Origin: Hydra vulgaris
Lineage: Eukaryota; Cnidaria; Hydrozoa; Anthoathecata; Hydridae
Assembly (NCBI RefSeq): GCF_038396675.1
Contig: NC_088920.1
Location: forward strand, 65,789,501-65,853,500
DNA length: 64,000 bases
Direction: 5' to 3'
In this document: positions 35,964-49,539 of the stretch, piece after piece
How positions within the stretch are numbered: the stretch's first letter is position 1
How the letters are laid out: every line of letters starts with the position of its first letter
Position numbers and translations under genes: made by a program
The notes under the pieces: model-generated
Database searches by the model: none
Seen by the model: only the letters and a program-made list of their open reading frames with translations
What the model was told of the DNA's origin: nothing

Positions 35964-36448
35964 GTTTTGAAAAACAGCTGCCGTATATTACTGTTTTATT
36001 TGATCAATAACTATATGTTACATTTTTTAAATTAAACAAATCTATGTAAGCGATTCTCGATGACAACATTATACGATCTTATGCGAAATAAGATCGTAAA
36101 AAGTAATAAACTTCTCATTCATACGTAGTTATTTTATTGCAACAGAGACAAAATGTCCTAAAGTATTACTTATTAAAATGGAAGCCTTAAAATAAGACCC
36201 GTGTAAAAAAGACTTTTGTTATTCGTGTTACCAATCCATTAAGGCCACTAATTAATAATTATTTTTAGTATAATTTTAAACTAAATTAATAAAAACAAAA
36301 GAATAAAATCATCATCACAAGCTTATAGTAAATTATCATCGTGAGAGTTAAAAATTATAACAAAAAGCGTTTTTTTTTAAATACTCCATACTATAACTCC
36401 TAAGGGAAACATCGATTGTTTTACCATTTTAAATCTACTTTAAACATT
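35964..36448. other. Noncoding sequence with a short palindrome
   Basis: Near 36072-36098 acgatcttat and ataagatcgt flank a 5-nt loop. No gene. Confidence 0.5.
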
Positions 36449-36602
<154 letters not shown>

Positions 36603-36787
36603 TACATACACTTTTTATAAATTAAGTTAAAACCATAAATTAGTTATGCTTCTAAAAGAAAATGTTCGTCAATTATATTTTATCTAAAGATAAAATTTAT
36701 ATATATTAATTCTATTATTAACCAAATATATTATATTATATGTAATACATATTAATTATATTATTAACTAAAATAATAATAAAATAA

Positions 36788-39700
36788 TTAAACAATTTGT
36801 TTGCTGTTTTTAAAATTTTTCAAATAGTTTAATACTGCGATATTTTTCTTTGTTGACATTGTATCTGGATGGTTGATACCTAAAATTTCAGTTTGTATTT
36901 TATCAACAGAATAATAAATTTGTAAAACTTCGTTATATTTTCCAATTTTGCTCAAACAGCTTGCGATATTGTGTTTTGTTGACATTGCATTCGGATGGTT
37001 GATACCTAAAATTTCAGTTTGTATTTTATCAACAGAATAATAAATTTCTAAAGCTTCATTATCTTTTCCCATTTTGCTCAAACAGTTTGCGATATTATTT
37101 TTTGTTGACATTGTATCTGGATGGTTGATACCTAAAATTTCAGTTCGTATTTTATCAACAGAATAATAAATTTCTAAAGCTTCATTATCTTTTCCCATTT
37201 TGCTCAAACAGTTTGCGATATTATTTTTTGTTGACATTGTATCTGGATGGTTGATACCTAAAATTTCAGTTCGTATTTTATCAACAGAATAATAAATTTG
37301 TAAAGCTTCATTATATTTTCCCATATTGTACAAGCAGAGTGCGATATTACTCTTTGTTCCTATTGTAGACTGATGGTTGATACCTAAAATTTCAGTTTGT
37401 ATTTTATCAACAGAATAATAAATTTCTAAAACTTCGTTATCTTTTCCCATTTTGCTCAAACAGTTTGCAATATTATTTTTTGTTGTCTTTGTATCTGGAT
37501 GGTTGATACCTAAAATTTCAGTTCGTATTTTATCAACAGAATAATAAATTTGTAAAGCTTTGTTATATTTTCCCATATTGTAGAAACAGAGTGCGATATT
37601 ACCTTTTATTCCTAATGTAGACGGATGGTTGATACCTAAACATTCAGTTTGTATTTTATCAACAGAGTAATACATTTCTAAAGCTTCGTTATATTTTCCC
37701 CTATTGTACAAACAGAGTGCGATATTACTTTTTGTTCCAATTGTAGACGGATGGTTGATACCTAAAATTTCAGTTTGTTTTTTATCAACAGAATAAAAAA
37801 TTTCTAAAGCTTCGTTATCTTTTCCCATTTTGCTCAAACAGTTTGCGATATTATTTTTTGTTGACATTGTATCTGGATGGTTGATACCTAAAATTTCAGT
37901 TCGTATTTTATCAACAGAATAATAAATTTGTAAAGCTTCGTTATATTTTCCCATATTGTACAAACAGAGTGCGATATTACTCTTTGTTCCTATTGTAGAC
38001 TGATGGTTGATACCTAAAATTTCAGTTTGTATTTTATCAACAGAATAATAAATTTCTAAAACTTCTTTATCTTTTCCCATTTTGCTCAAACAGTTTGCAA
38101 TATTATTTTTTGTTATCATTGTATCTGGGTGGTTGATACCTAAAATTTCAGTTCGTATTTTATCAACAAAATAATAAACTTGTAAAGCTTCGTTATATTT
38201 TCCCATATTGTAGAAACAGAGTGCGATATTACCTTTTATTCCTATTGTAGACGGATGGTTGATACCTAAACATTCAGTTTGTATTTTATCAACAGAATAA
38301 TAAATTTCTAAAGCTTCGTTAGATTTTTCCATTTTGCTCAAACAGTTTGCGATATTACTTTTTGTTCCCATTGTATTCGGATGGTTGATACCTAAAATTT
38401 TAGTTTGTATTTTATCAACAGAATAATAAATTTCTAAAGCTTCGTTATCATTTCCCATTTTGCTCAAACTGAGTGCGATATTATTTTTTGTTGCCATTGC
38501 ATTCGGATGGTTGATACCTAAAATTTCAGTTTGTATTTTATTAACAGAATAATAAATTTGTAAAGCTTCGTTATATTTTCCCATATTGTACAAACAGCTT
38601 GCAATATTACTTCTTGTTGCCATTGCATTCGGATGGTTGATACCTAAAATTTCAGTTTGTATTTTATCAACAGAATAATAAATTTCTAAAGCTTCGTTAT
38701 ATTTTCCCATATTGTGCAAACAGAGTGCGATATTATTTTTTGTTGCCATTGTAATCAGATGGTTGATACCTAAAATTTCAGTTTGTATTTTATAAAGAGA
38801 ATAATAAATTTCTAAAGCTTCGTTATATTTTCCCATAGCGTACAAGCAGAGTGCAATATTATGTTTTGTATAAAGCGTGAATTCATTATCATCACTATAA
38901 GTTTCTGTATTAAAATTTTGAACTGCTCCTAATATTTCGATTGCTTCTTCAAATAAACCTTTACTTAAAAATAATTTTGCAATAGCTGTCGTCATACGAT
39001 GGAAAGTTTTCGAAATTCTTTCTTTATTGGTACGAAACATATAGAGAAAATGAAAAGCAAAATGGTTTCCGTAATCCCGGTGATCTTTTACTTCCTTCAA
39101 TTCATCTTGAAAATAATTTCCAATTAGATCAAGATAAGTATTTGTACTTGAATTTCTCTGTTGAAAACATTTACATGTCAACTGTGTAAGTTCGTGTACC
39201 GAATATTTTTTATCATCAAAACAGTTTAGTAAAGAATAACTCATTAGTAATCCAATGGCTTCATCTATTAAATATTCATCGTTTATTTTCATATGATTTG
39301 AGATTTGGATTATAAATTGTTTACTGATGTTTTGAATCTCGCAATGAGATAAACAGTTTAATATATTAAATGGAAAAGGTTTATTTTTTTCTAATTTTAT
39401 TAAAACTAAGTTAATTGCTTTTATTGCAGACTTTGATTCTTCTTCGGTTGGAAAGTTATTATTGTCTAATATTTCTGATGGTCTTGATCTATATCGATCT
39501 ATGTATTTTTCTATCGAAATTTTATGTATATTTATATATTTTATTGCTTGAGTAATAGCAAATGGATGATAACCAAGTTCTTTAATTAAGTTTCTTATGT
39601 TTTCATCTGTGTTTTCTTTAATATTATTTTTTACATAAGCAATTGCTTCTTCAAAAGAAAAAACATCAACTAGCATTTTGTTTACATTATTCGACCAAAT

Positions 39701-40134
39701 TCTCCATTGGGAGGTAATCAACGTGAAAGAATTCGGTTTTCTTGAAATGTACATTGATAAATTTTTAACACTTTCATCGTCGACATTGTCAAAAATATAC
39801 AAGGTCTTTTCATTTTTATAATAGTTGTGAATTTTTTCAACGATCACTTCTATGTTCAAATAATCACCTTTCGAATCATGAACTTCGAATCCTATCATTT
39901 GGCATTGGTTTCTCATTGAAGTTTGAAACTTTCCAAATGTTGCGTCAATCCAAACAAAGTTTTTATAGAAGTTATAAAATATTTCACAATATTTTCTGGC
40001 AATATGTGTCTTTCCGACACCAGACATTCCATATAATACTAATATTGACTTGCTTGCACCTTGTAAAAAATAATAATGAATTTCACGAAGGAGTTTCTCG
40101 CGTGAAAATAAATTTTCTGAAAAAGGTTGAATAC
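36788..40134 (-). CDS. NB-ARC STAND NTPase with 16 TPR units (NLR-like), 3' exon
   Basis: One open exon of about 1,114 codons, the longest undamaged coding stretch in the window. An acceptor (ttttag) precedes 40134; the first residues are IQPFSENLFSREKLLREIHYY. Numbering from the Met at 40027: Walker A GMSGVGKTHI (Lys6), Walker B TLYIFDNVDD (Asp80), an ITSQWRIWS sensor-like motif (104-112) and GYHPFA (152-157) in the place of the NB-ARC GLPLA motif. A winged-helix-like region and a helical stretch follow, then 16 units of 42 residues with the core NIALCLYNMGKYNEALEIYY, of the kinesin-light-chain TPR type. Such STAND proteins act as cytosolic signal switches; NB-ARC/NACHT receptors with TPR or WD40 repeats are expanded in cnidarians and thought to sense stress or microbes. 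The N-terminal effector domain must lie in upstream exons to the right of 40136; none was identified. A function in immunity is inference. Confidence 0.85.
36820..38870 (-). repeat. 126-bp TPR-coding minisatellite, 16 units
   Basis: Each unit encodes 42 residues and units are nearly identical in DNA (ggttgatacctaaaatttca recurs every 126 bp). A higher-order period exists: the block tctttgttcctattgtagac at 37351 recurs at 37981, exactly 630 bp (5 units) apart, and the 5-unit blocks share their unit-specific variants (CLGINHPST, GINHPDT, GINHQST). Confidence 0.95.
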
Positions 40135-40656
40135 CTAAAAATAAACGCAGTGTTACATGTATAATAAATACTTATTATCTCAATTAAATTAAATTTATTA
40201 TAATTTATTTAGTAAAAAGTTTCAACTTTATTCTTAATAACGCGTATTAAGTCGAATTTAAAAAATTCTTTATATATATAAAAGTATACTTGTTTTATAT
40301 AAATTTTATATACTTAAAAAAGATTTTGTAAACAAAACTTAATATAATGTACTTTGTAAACGTAACAATTTGAAAAACTTCAATTAATTATTTCTACTCT
40401 AAAGAATATAAAAGTATAATTCAGCTTTGCACTAAATTTAATTTTTTATTGAGCTTGGAGTTTAAATTTTGCCTGTAAAGAAAAACTTATTTTTTTTTGA
40501 ATGCATGTATTTTACCAATCCGTTGACAAATATTTGGATTTATATAAAATTATTATTTTTATTTTATATTTGCTTTTTGTTTTTTTATTACGAATTTTAA
40601 AAGTTGTACAAATTATTCAATTAATAAACATAATGTAATATATTATTAATAATAAA

Positions 40657-40663
<7 letters not shown>
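40135..40663 (-). other. Probable intron of the NB-ARC/TPR gene
   Basis: Upstream of the acceptor at 40135-40136. AT-rich, with no upstream exon or donor confidently seen. Confidence 0.5.
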
Positions 40664-40742
<79 letters not shown>

Positions 40743-40746
40743 GCCA
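40664..40746. repeat. (TA)n followed by (CA)n
   Basis: TA dinucleotides to 40726, then about seven CA units. Confidence 0.95.
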
Positions 40747-40758
40747 TAACCACAATAT

Positions 40759-40830
40759 TGGGGGGGGGGGGGGAGGGCAGGATGGGGGGCAGGGGTTTCT
40801 CCGATTAAAAAAAAAAGGAGGGGGGGGGAA
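40759..40830 (+). repeat. G-rich purine tract
   Basis: A run of about 14 G, then gaggg, gatggggggcagggg and later ggaggggggggg. This is very unusual in this AT-rich sequence. At least four G-runs of 3 or more lie close together, compatible with a G-quadruplex on the plus strand. Confidence 0.8.
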
Positions 40831-41030
40831 GATAGTTATGATCAAGAAAAATTTGAAAATAATAACTTATAATAACTAAAACAAACCTTTTTAAATTAGT
40901 TTTTGGCTATACTTATTGCAGAATTCAGAGAAGTAATTTAAAGTAGTAGTTTAATGACCATCTAAAACCATATACTTTTAAATATGTATGTATATATATA
41001 AATATTATAAAAATATAAATAATAAAATAG

Positions 41031-41032
<2 letters not shown>

Positions 41033-41121
<89 letters not shown>
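41033..41121. repeat. (TA)n microsatellite at LINE 3' end
   Basis: TA dinucleotides adjoining the 3' end of the minus-strand LINE that starts at 41122. Confidence 0.95.
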
Positions 41122-41126
<5 letters not shown>

Positions 41127-43930
41127 CATCATTGCTTCTAACAAGGCTGCAAGCAGCCACTAATTAAAGTTGGAAGTTATTGGAAGAGAAAAGATAAAGA
41201 TTGAAGAGCTAGATAACGATTGACGGACGACTTAAAGGATTGCAAATTATATGAATCAGGAAAGCAAGATGAAGGAAGCGAATTCCAAAGAGCTGATGTT
41301 CAAGGAAAAAAACTAGACGAATAAGCGTTTTTGGAGCACTATGCTTAGATTGCGTTTTTGCACCTTGTCTAAAAGAGAAAGGGCATCATTAGAAGATCCG
41401 CCCCAGATATGGTAACAGTATTCCATACAAGGCCGGATTTGAGATTTATAGAGATAGAGAATAGAATCCAAAGTAAGAAAATGACGAGTTCAATAAAGAG
41501 ATGCAACCTTAACAGATGCTAATTTTGCAACTGATTTCATATATGGTTTCCAAGAAAGTTTCAAATCAGCTGTAGAACGAGAAGATCGAAATCAATATTA
41601 ATGATCAGAAGGTAAGTCATTAGTTTCAAGATGAGAAATTATGTGTTTTTTTAATAAAAATTCAAAAACCATGCTTATGATAGGAAAAAGACTAATAGGA
41701 TGGTAGTTAGACGAATCAGATTGCCCTCCAGAATTTTTGAAGATAGGGATATCAGATGTCGCTTTCTAGCAGGCAGGAAAACAAGCAGAAAGGAAGACAA
41801 GTGGTAAGCACTTGTTAAATAATTTTTAGAGAGTATAGACGACAGCTCCGGAGAACACTCCTGCAAGACAATAACAGGTATGTTGTCCGGGCCACAAACT
41901 GTTGAAGAGTCTAGGCAGGAAATCACTTTAGATACAGAAGCTGGAGTAATACAAATGTCAAGCAATAGATCAACCTTTTTGTTGTCAATATCAGGTAGAA
42001 CGTAACTAGTGGAATCCGGAGATGGTATTGATGAAAAGCTTTTAGCAAACAATTCAGCTTTGTCTTGAGGTGAGGTGACAAAGTCTGAACCATAGAAGAG
42101 AGGTGGAATAAAAGATTTGCTCTAATTATTAATACTATTAAAGATTCTCCAGCAGTCATAAGAGCCTAATTTTTGAGATAATATACGAGATTTCATGACC
42201 TGAGAATAGCGGGTTTTGGCGTTAGATAAAACATTTTAACAATGGTTTCTAGTAATAAACAGAGTAAACAGTGTTTTCTGGAGAGTTATTTTGCTGATAA
42301 ATATGGAAGTAACGGTTTCGACTGGCAATCGCAGCAGCACTGTGTTTGGAAAACCATGGAGGAGAGTGAGGCTTGACCTAGAATTGTCGAAAGGGAACGA
42401 AAGATTCAATGCCAGCCTGAATTCAAAAAGTTATGTAAGAAACACATTTGTCGACAGGAAGACTAAAGATTTCTATCCACGGGCCATCACGAAGAAAATC
42501 ACGGAAAGAATCCCAGTCAGCTTTACTGTATTTGTAAGAGGTTCGATAATAGGGGGATTAAGGTGATGAAGAAGAATGAGATATTTGTTTTAGAGAGATA
42601 AAACTATGATCAGAAGCACTTAAGGGTGAATGTGGAGAAACTGAGCACTGATTAGGATCAGAAACAAGACATAAGTTGAGTAGAGAAGGTAAATGATTCG
42701 GGTTGTCAGGAAAGCGATTTGGAAAGTTGACTATTTGAGTTAATTATTGAGAAAGGCAAAAGTTGCGGGCTTTAATGCCTGCAGAATCACTGACACTAGA
42801 GCCAAGCTATTCAGAGTGGTGAGCATTAAAGTCACCGACAACAACTATATTAGCTGATGGATAAAGAGAGAGGGCTTGGTCAATATGATCAGAAATAACA
42901 TCAAAAAGAGTGCAGTCTTGAGATGAAGGGGAGCAATATAGAACAAAGAGAAAGGCAATAGAGTGAAGTGGTGCTAAACGAAGCACATGAAAGAATAGTC
43001 TGTGGATTCAAACCTAGTTTTACGACAAACGGGTGAGATCTTACGAATTTAAATGCCCAGGCCAAGCATGTGACTATTGGAGTCTTTTCGAATTAAAGAA
43101 AGATAACCATCAACACTAAGATCGCAAGATGAGACAGCTGAATTCAAATTAGTCTCACAGAGAGCAAGTAGGTCTGGTGAACTTTGCAAGAGATAAGACT
43201 CGACAGAAGAAAAGTTGCTTCGAAGACTACAAAAATTAGTTTTAGAGAATTAGGTTTAGAGAACTTGGTGATGATGACGGTTTTTTGTGTTTTATAGTTT
43301 TTGGTACTTTATTCATTTTTAAATTAGATTGAAGAACTTGACTCAAAGCATAGATAGTACTCAGAATACTGTTTAATAGCCCAAGCAATTGCCTCATTAC
43401 TACTAATAAACCATAATCCGTAACAAAGGGCTCCAAAAAAATGCCTCCGCAATGCACACCAAAAATACAAACAGGGACACCATCCATGCGCAACATGGCA
43501 CTGTTAATACTTTGATATTTTTCAGCTGTTGATGGAATCAGCCTCTCTGAGAGCTACCACAGATTTTGTAAAACTTGACTACCAGCCAGCCTCAGAACCA
43601 TAAAACTGAGTTTTAAAGCTGTACCCTCATTAGGAGATAATAGAATGAGTTGCCTAGTCATGAAAACAGAGACAAGCAAAACCCATGCATTGAATCAAGA
43701 AGATCTAGTATTCAACATCCTAAACTGGAAACAATGTATTAAAAATACATCTGCGCCAGCCTAATAGATGAAGAAAGGGTGCGAGGCTGGTCAACAGATA
43801 GAATCTTTTTAGCGCTTAAATCTTTGTTTAGGAGGACAAGACAGAAGCCGGATGCATTTAACATTTGCCTTAGATGAGTATATATTTTAAATATCTCAAC
43901 AACTCTTGTTCTCAGCAAAACAATCAAACA
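41122..43930 (-). pseudogene. Jockey/CR1-like LINE, endonuclease to RT N terminus, decayed
   Basis: On the minus strand, from high to low coordinates: an ORF1-like stretch (43927-43740, SIRLAQMYF end), the start of the endonuclease (ETNLNSA, about 43155), NIVVVGDFNAHHSE (about 42855-42810, catalytic GDFNAH), a linker, then MFAKSFSSIPSPD, CITPASVSKVISCLDSSTVCGPDNIPVIVLQECSPELSSIL (42050-41845; only short parts are exact family blocks), and the start of the RT (near 41700). The RT catalytic core is missing, and the sequence below about 41650 continues with degraded C-terminal LINE sequence to a (TA)n end. It is the same family as 3780-5255. Many stops and frameshifts. Confidence 0.75.
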
Positions 43931-44183
43931 ATTGCCTTCTAATAGAATGCTGATAATAATTCGAAAAAAATTTTGATAATAACATTATTCGATTTGACAA
44001 TCGAATTGTAATGTGTGAAAACCTCACGTGTATTACAATAAATACTTCATTTTTTGCAATAAAATGCAGTATTGAGAAAATGTAAGGTTTTCGCAGATTT
44101 TAAGTTTATCTTAAGAAAAAAAATGCTATAGAAATAAAGTCATTCTATATATTTTACAATAGGTTTCTTATAAAAAAAATATT
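43931..44183. other. Noncoding sequence
   Basis: Inverted words aatcgaat and attcgatt occur near 43988-44008. Nothing else. Confidence 0.4.
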
Positions 44184-44252
44184 AAAAAAAAATTATTGGG
44201 GCGGTCTAAGCCCTCCTGGCCTGTCCCCGCCCCCCCGGCGGTGACGGCTCTG
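44184..44252 (-). mobile_element. Probable hAT terminus, GC-rich
   Basis: Read on the minus strand from 44252: CAGAGCCGTCACCGCC, then a G-rich stretch, starting directly after (TA)n. It resembles the CAGAGCCGGCTCGTGGG tip of the hAT piece at 51128-52164. The other end was not found. Confidence 0.5.
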
Positions 44253-45380
<1,128 letters not shown>

Positions 45381-45589
45381 ATTAACAATATATTAATAAT
45401 ATAATGTAATAATGTATTATTAATATTATATATAATTTTAAATTAAGTTAAGGAAAATACAAAAAAAGAGATGTAGGTTTAATTATCAAGTTAAAGAAAA
45501 TGCTAAGATCAGCTTACTCTGGTTATGAGTTAAACTCTAAATGTTTTAGTAAATACTCTATGAAATTACAGCGCGAGTAGTGAAAAATG

Positions 45590-46585
45590 ATTTCTCGTGA
45601 AATAAAACAATCCACTTATTAAGCAATTGTTCATCTTGGTCAAAATATTTTTCTGGCATTCGATAAATATAAATATACGTTAGAATATAAATATACGTTA
45701 TTTATTGATCTTAGCATAGCATTTGACGCTGTTGATTATTATATTCTCATAAATAATCTAGAAAATTACGGGATTAAACATATGAATATTAAACAGTTTT
45801 AAAGCTATTTGTCAAATAGGAAGCAATATATTTCTTTTAAGCTACGAAGAAACTAATAGTATGAATAAACACTGCCGGGTTCCCCAAGAGTCAATTTTAG
45901 AACCACTCTTCATTTTTTAATTTATATTAATGGTTTACGCAAATCTTGTAATTTACTAGAAGTTATTTTTATTAAAATTTCCAGGTGTACTCCTTGACGA
46001 AAACGCAACTTGGACAGTCTCTTGATAAAATATATATCTTGAGATTTTACAAGTGTCCAAACGTAAGTAGGGCACTTGTAAAATCTCAAGATACATCGAC
46101 CTACTTTATAAAGCGAGACCGTTATTAAATCAAAGTTGTTTAAAATTGCTATATTTCTCTTTTATTCATTGTTATTTAGGTTATGCAAATATAACTTGGT
46201 GTAGCGCACGTTAAAACAAAATTAAAAAACTCTTTAATAAACAAAAACTTGCAGTTAAAATATTATCTAAAGTAGGCCGTTTTACACACTCGAAAGAACT
46301 AATTATGAAGTTGAATACTTAAAGTCTACCAACAAAGCGTTTTTCATTTTTTAATTTTAACCTTTAAAGTTAATACAAAAATAACACTTAACATTAATTC
46401 GTTATTCATAATAAATAAGCACAGATACTTAACCAGATGCTTAAACAACATTATATTCAGCTCAAACGTTTTTTTAGTTTAACTGAATTTTCAATATTTA
46501 TTAGAGGACTACTGGTATGGAATAAAATTATATCTAATAAACTTATAAGTCTTGAAACTCTTAACAAAATCTCACCAAAATTAAA

Positions 46586-46590
<5 letters not shown>
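45590..46590 (+). pseudogene. CR1/L2-like LINE RT fragment, heavily decayed
   Basis: Recognisable blocks are LFIDLSIAFDAVDYYIL (45690-45750), YLSNRKQYISF (45805-45840), a degraded VPQESILEPL (45875-45905), LLDENATW, LYKARPLLNQSCLKLLYFSFIH (46095-46170), IKKLFNKQKLAVKIL and the C-terminal [12 protein letters not shown] (46505-46540). The FADD motif is lost. Removing the hairpin at 46035-46093 brings an SRYIDLLYKAR reading into register. The sequence ends in (TA)n. Confidence 0.75.
46035..46093. repeat. Perfect hairpin in LINE fragment, 21-bp arms
   Basis: tatcttgagattttacaagtg (46035-46055) is exactly complementary to 46073-46093 with a 17-nt loop, inside RT coding sequence. Confidence 0.9.
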
Positions 46591-46632
<42 letters not shown>

Positions 46633-46652
46633 CTTTTAAGTATATATATATG

Positions 46653-46719
<67 letters not shown>
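46591..46719. repeat. (TA)n microsatellite, two runs
   Basis: TA runs at 46591-46631 and 46640-46719 separated by aacttttaag, at the boundary between LINE and Penelope fragments. Confidence 0.9.
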
Positions 46720-46722
<3 letters not shown>

Positions 46723-47900
46723 AACATCCTTGTGAACAATAACATCCTTGTGAAATCATTTAAAAGATACGTCCTATCAACAATAACATCCTTGTGAAAT
46801 CATTTAAAAGATACGTCAATGATGTTCATTCAAGGTTCCAGGTAGAAGAAGATGCGCAAAAGTTTTTAGATCTACTTAGCAAACAACACAAAAGTATTCA
46901 ATATTCAATGGAATCTGCCGACTTAACCAATACATTAAACTATCTTGATATTTCAGTTACCAACAATAGAACCGGTAGATATAGTTTTAAAACACATCGC
47001 AAAAATGCACTCACAACGTTCAAACTAAACCGAACTCATGCCATGACCCTAAAATTATCAATGGTTTTATTGATTTCGGCAATGGAGCACTACGTTTATG
47101 CACAATAAATAACATTGATGATGAGTTGTCGTTTTTTATTGATGTATCTGTAGAAAACGGCTGTGAGAGAAAAAGTCTGGAAAAACTAGTCAAGTCTACA
47201 AAAGAAAGTGCTAACAACAAAAAAGATCTAACAAAAAATCAACATTTCCAAATGTCTTCAAAAAGATTTGTATGGATCCCTGGCAACACTCCTAACTACA
47301 AAGAGTTTTTAAAAAAAACAGGATACGTATCAGTGTTTAAGTCTCCAAAAAATCTCCGAAGTTTACTTAGTTTAAAAATAAGCCTTCACTATCAGTTAAT
47401 TCCTATCCCAGTGTTTACAAATTAGAGTGCTCTTGTGGCAAATGTTATGCAAGTGAAATTGGACTGAAGATATCGTCTCAGATATGTCAGCATCAAACAA
47501 GTACACAACAAGGTAAAGGGGAAATTCAGCTCTAGATGAACATTCCAAAACTTACCAAAGAAATTTCTACTGGAATGGTCACAATACTTTAAAAATAAAA
47601 ATAAATAGTTATAATAGGAAAGTTAGGGAAGCGTTGGAAATACAACACAACTAAAGTTCCTTTCCCGAAAATGGTTAAAACCGGGATGATCGCAATTAAG
47701 TCATTTTGGAAATCCATGTTCAAATTCTTAATTTTCTTAAAAAACTCTTAAACAGAAGCTCTTTCAAAGAACATTGTTTCGTAAATTTAAACGGTTTTAT
47801 TTTTTGTAACGGTTTTTAATATACTTGATAACGCGGGTATCAATGTTCCCTCAAAATATCGTAAAAATAAATTTATTTTTAACAAATAGAAATTAATCCA
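46720..47900 (+). pseudogene. Penelope-like element, RT C terminus plus GIY-YIG endonuclease, decayed
   Basis: [15 protein letters not shown] (46793-46838) corresponds to the catalytic YVDD block, here YVND, so one Asp is replaced. Next come FLDLLSKQHKSIQYSME, LNYLDISVTNN, the spacer domain, PNYKEFLKKTGYVSVFKSPKN (47288-47350), and the GIY-YIG block near 47405-47490 (PVYKLECSCGKCYA-like, split by a frameshift). The downstream region (47790-47860, aacggtttttaata, cgcgggta) matches the pLTR of the element at 60809-63692. Short direct repeats (caataacatccttgtgaa three times) mark the 5' truncation. Confidence 0.85.
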
Positions 47901-47959
47901 TAAAAAGAAGTTTTATTTTAAAATATTTATACAACTAAAATCTATTCAAGATGTCAACA

Positions 47960-48187
<228 letters not shown>

Positions 48188-48189
48188 TA

Positions 48190-48400
48190 TTTATATATTT
48201 TACCAATTTTAAAATGTATTCTACAAAATAGAGTGCTCAATGTTCTTAAAAGAACACAGCAGTTATAAATTAGTACAAAGTTACTCAACGAAAATTGTTC
48301 TCATTTTACATTGTGTTTCATCAATAAAGACTCGTCAGAAATGAAAGATCATATTAATAAAACTTCAATTTAAACCAAAAATTAAATTACAGGATGTCGC
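48190..48400 (-). mobile_element. Penelope-like terminus (pLTR piece) related to 6130-6342
   Basis: gtattctacaaaatagagtg, ctcaatgttct and ataaattagta are shared with 6139-6200. The minus strand contains a hammerhead-like core at 48338-48315. The left side is (TA)n. Confidence 0.6.
48315..48338 (-). ncRNA. Hammerhead-ribozyme-like core, minus strand
   Basis: Read on the minus strand: CUGACGA (48338-48332), stem II GUC/GAU (with a G-U pair) around the loop UUUAUU, then GAAAC (48319-48315). This fits CUGANGA...GAAA. It has the same position relative to the shared pLTR words as the core at 6235-6259, but a different stem II and loop. Confidence 0.5.
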
Positions 48401-48723
48401 AAATGTCTTAACTACTGTAAATTTTCACACATTTGTGGAATTTGCTGAAACTTTTATAGAAATAATTCTTTGGAAATGATTACTTATGCTTTTTTAAGAA
48501 ATATTTTTTAAAAGGGGGACTTAATATAACTATTATTTGTAACTATTATTTGAGCTCATTTATTTTTATAATTTTTTAGGAGAAACTTATTTTCGTGCCT
48601 ACATTTAGAAATTAGTTCCAATTTTTTGTTTAATAAACATTCTTGGCTTGGTTCATGTGGTATTATAGCAGAAGAAGGCAATCAAAGCGACATTGTTCAC
48701 AGTTACCAGCTCATTGCCTCCTG

Positions 48724-48724
<1 letters not shown>
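48401..48724. other. Noncoding sequence
   Basis: Nothing recognised before the next (TA)n. Confidence 0.4.

Positions 48725-48816
<92 letters not shown>
48725..48816. repeat. (TA)n microsatellite
   Basis: TA dinucleotides. Confidence 0.95.
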
Positions 48817-48817
<1 letters not shown>

Positions 48818-48869
48818 CATATGTAATGACAGATGAGCTTTTTCAAGGCGCATGCAGCATTTTTTAATG

Positions 48870-49430
48870 TTTGAGTTATCTAATTTCCGGATATGGAGCA
48901 AACTTCAAAAATTTATATGCTTTTACTTATATCAAATAAGGATGCTTTGCAAAAAATTGAGACGTTTGGAGCCTGGGAACAACAAAGCCCTAAAATTTTA
49001 GCTACACCTGGCCCAATCGTGAGAGCAATAATATGATAAAATATTTTTTATACTATTCTCAACCAAGTTTATATTCATCGATAAATTTTAAAACTCACAA
49101 AATATTTTCTTAGCGTTCAACAATTATAGTCTTATAAAATTTGCAAACCCCTCAAATTGAGGGGGTTCAAACTTTTTATGGTCATAATTTTTGATCGCTA
49201 AGAGTTTGAAATTTAAATTGTTTGAAATTTAAAATTTATTGATAAATATAGATTTAGTTAAGAATAGTATAAAAATTGTTTTATCAATTTGTTGCTCTCA
49301 CGTTTGGGGTAGGTGTGACTAAAATTTTAGGGCTTTATGCTCCCTAACTTTAATCATTGCAATTTTTTGAAAATAATTCGATTTGAAAACAGTACCCAGA
49401 TATAGTGGTTGAGCGTGAGCGACATGCTGT
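48870..49430. mobile_element. Palindromic MITE (family of 56000-56613)
   Basis: Imperfect inverted arms (for example ccctaaaattttag with gtgagagcaa on the left at 48990-49027, and their complements at 49297-49345 on the right) surround a central hairpin (caaacccctcaaattgaggg, 49144-49163). The same layout, with central accccctcgtt...aaggggg, is found at 56000-56613. No coding sequence. Confidence 0.7.
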
Positions 49431-49539
49431 TGGTAGTTAACGAAAAAGGTGACAAGGAAAACAAAACAATGATTATTTTAATTTTGTTCCAAACAAGCCA
49501 TTTACGGGGAACAGCTTCTCCATTTTTCATACTTGTATG

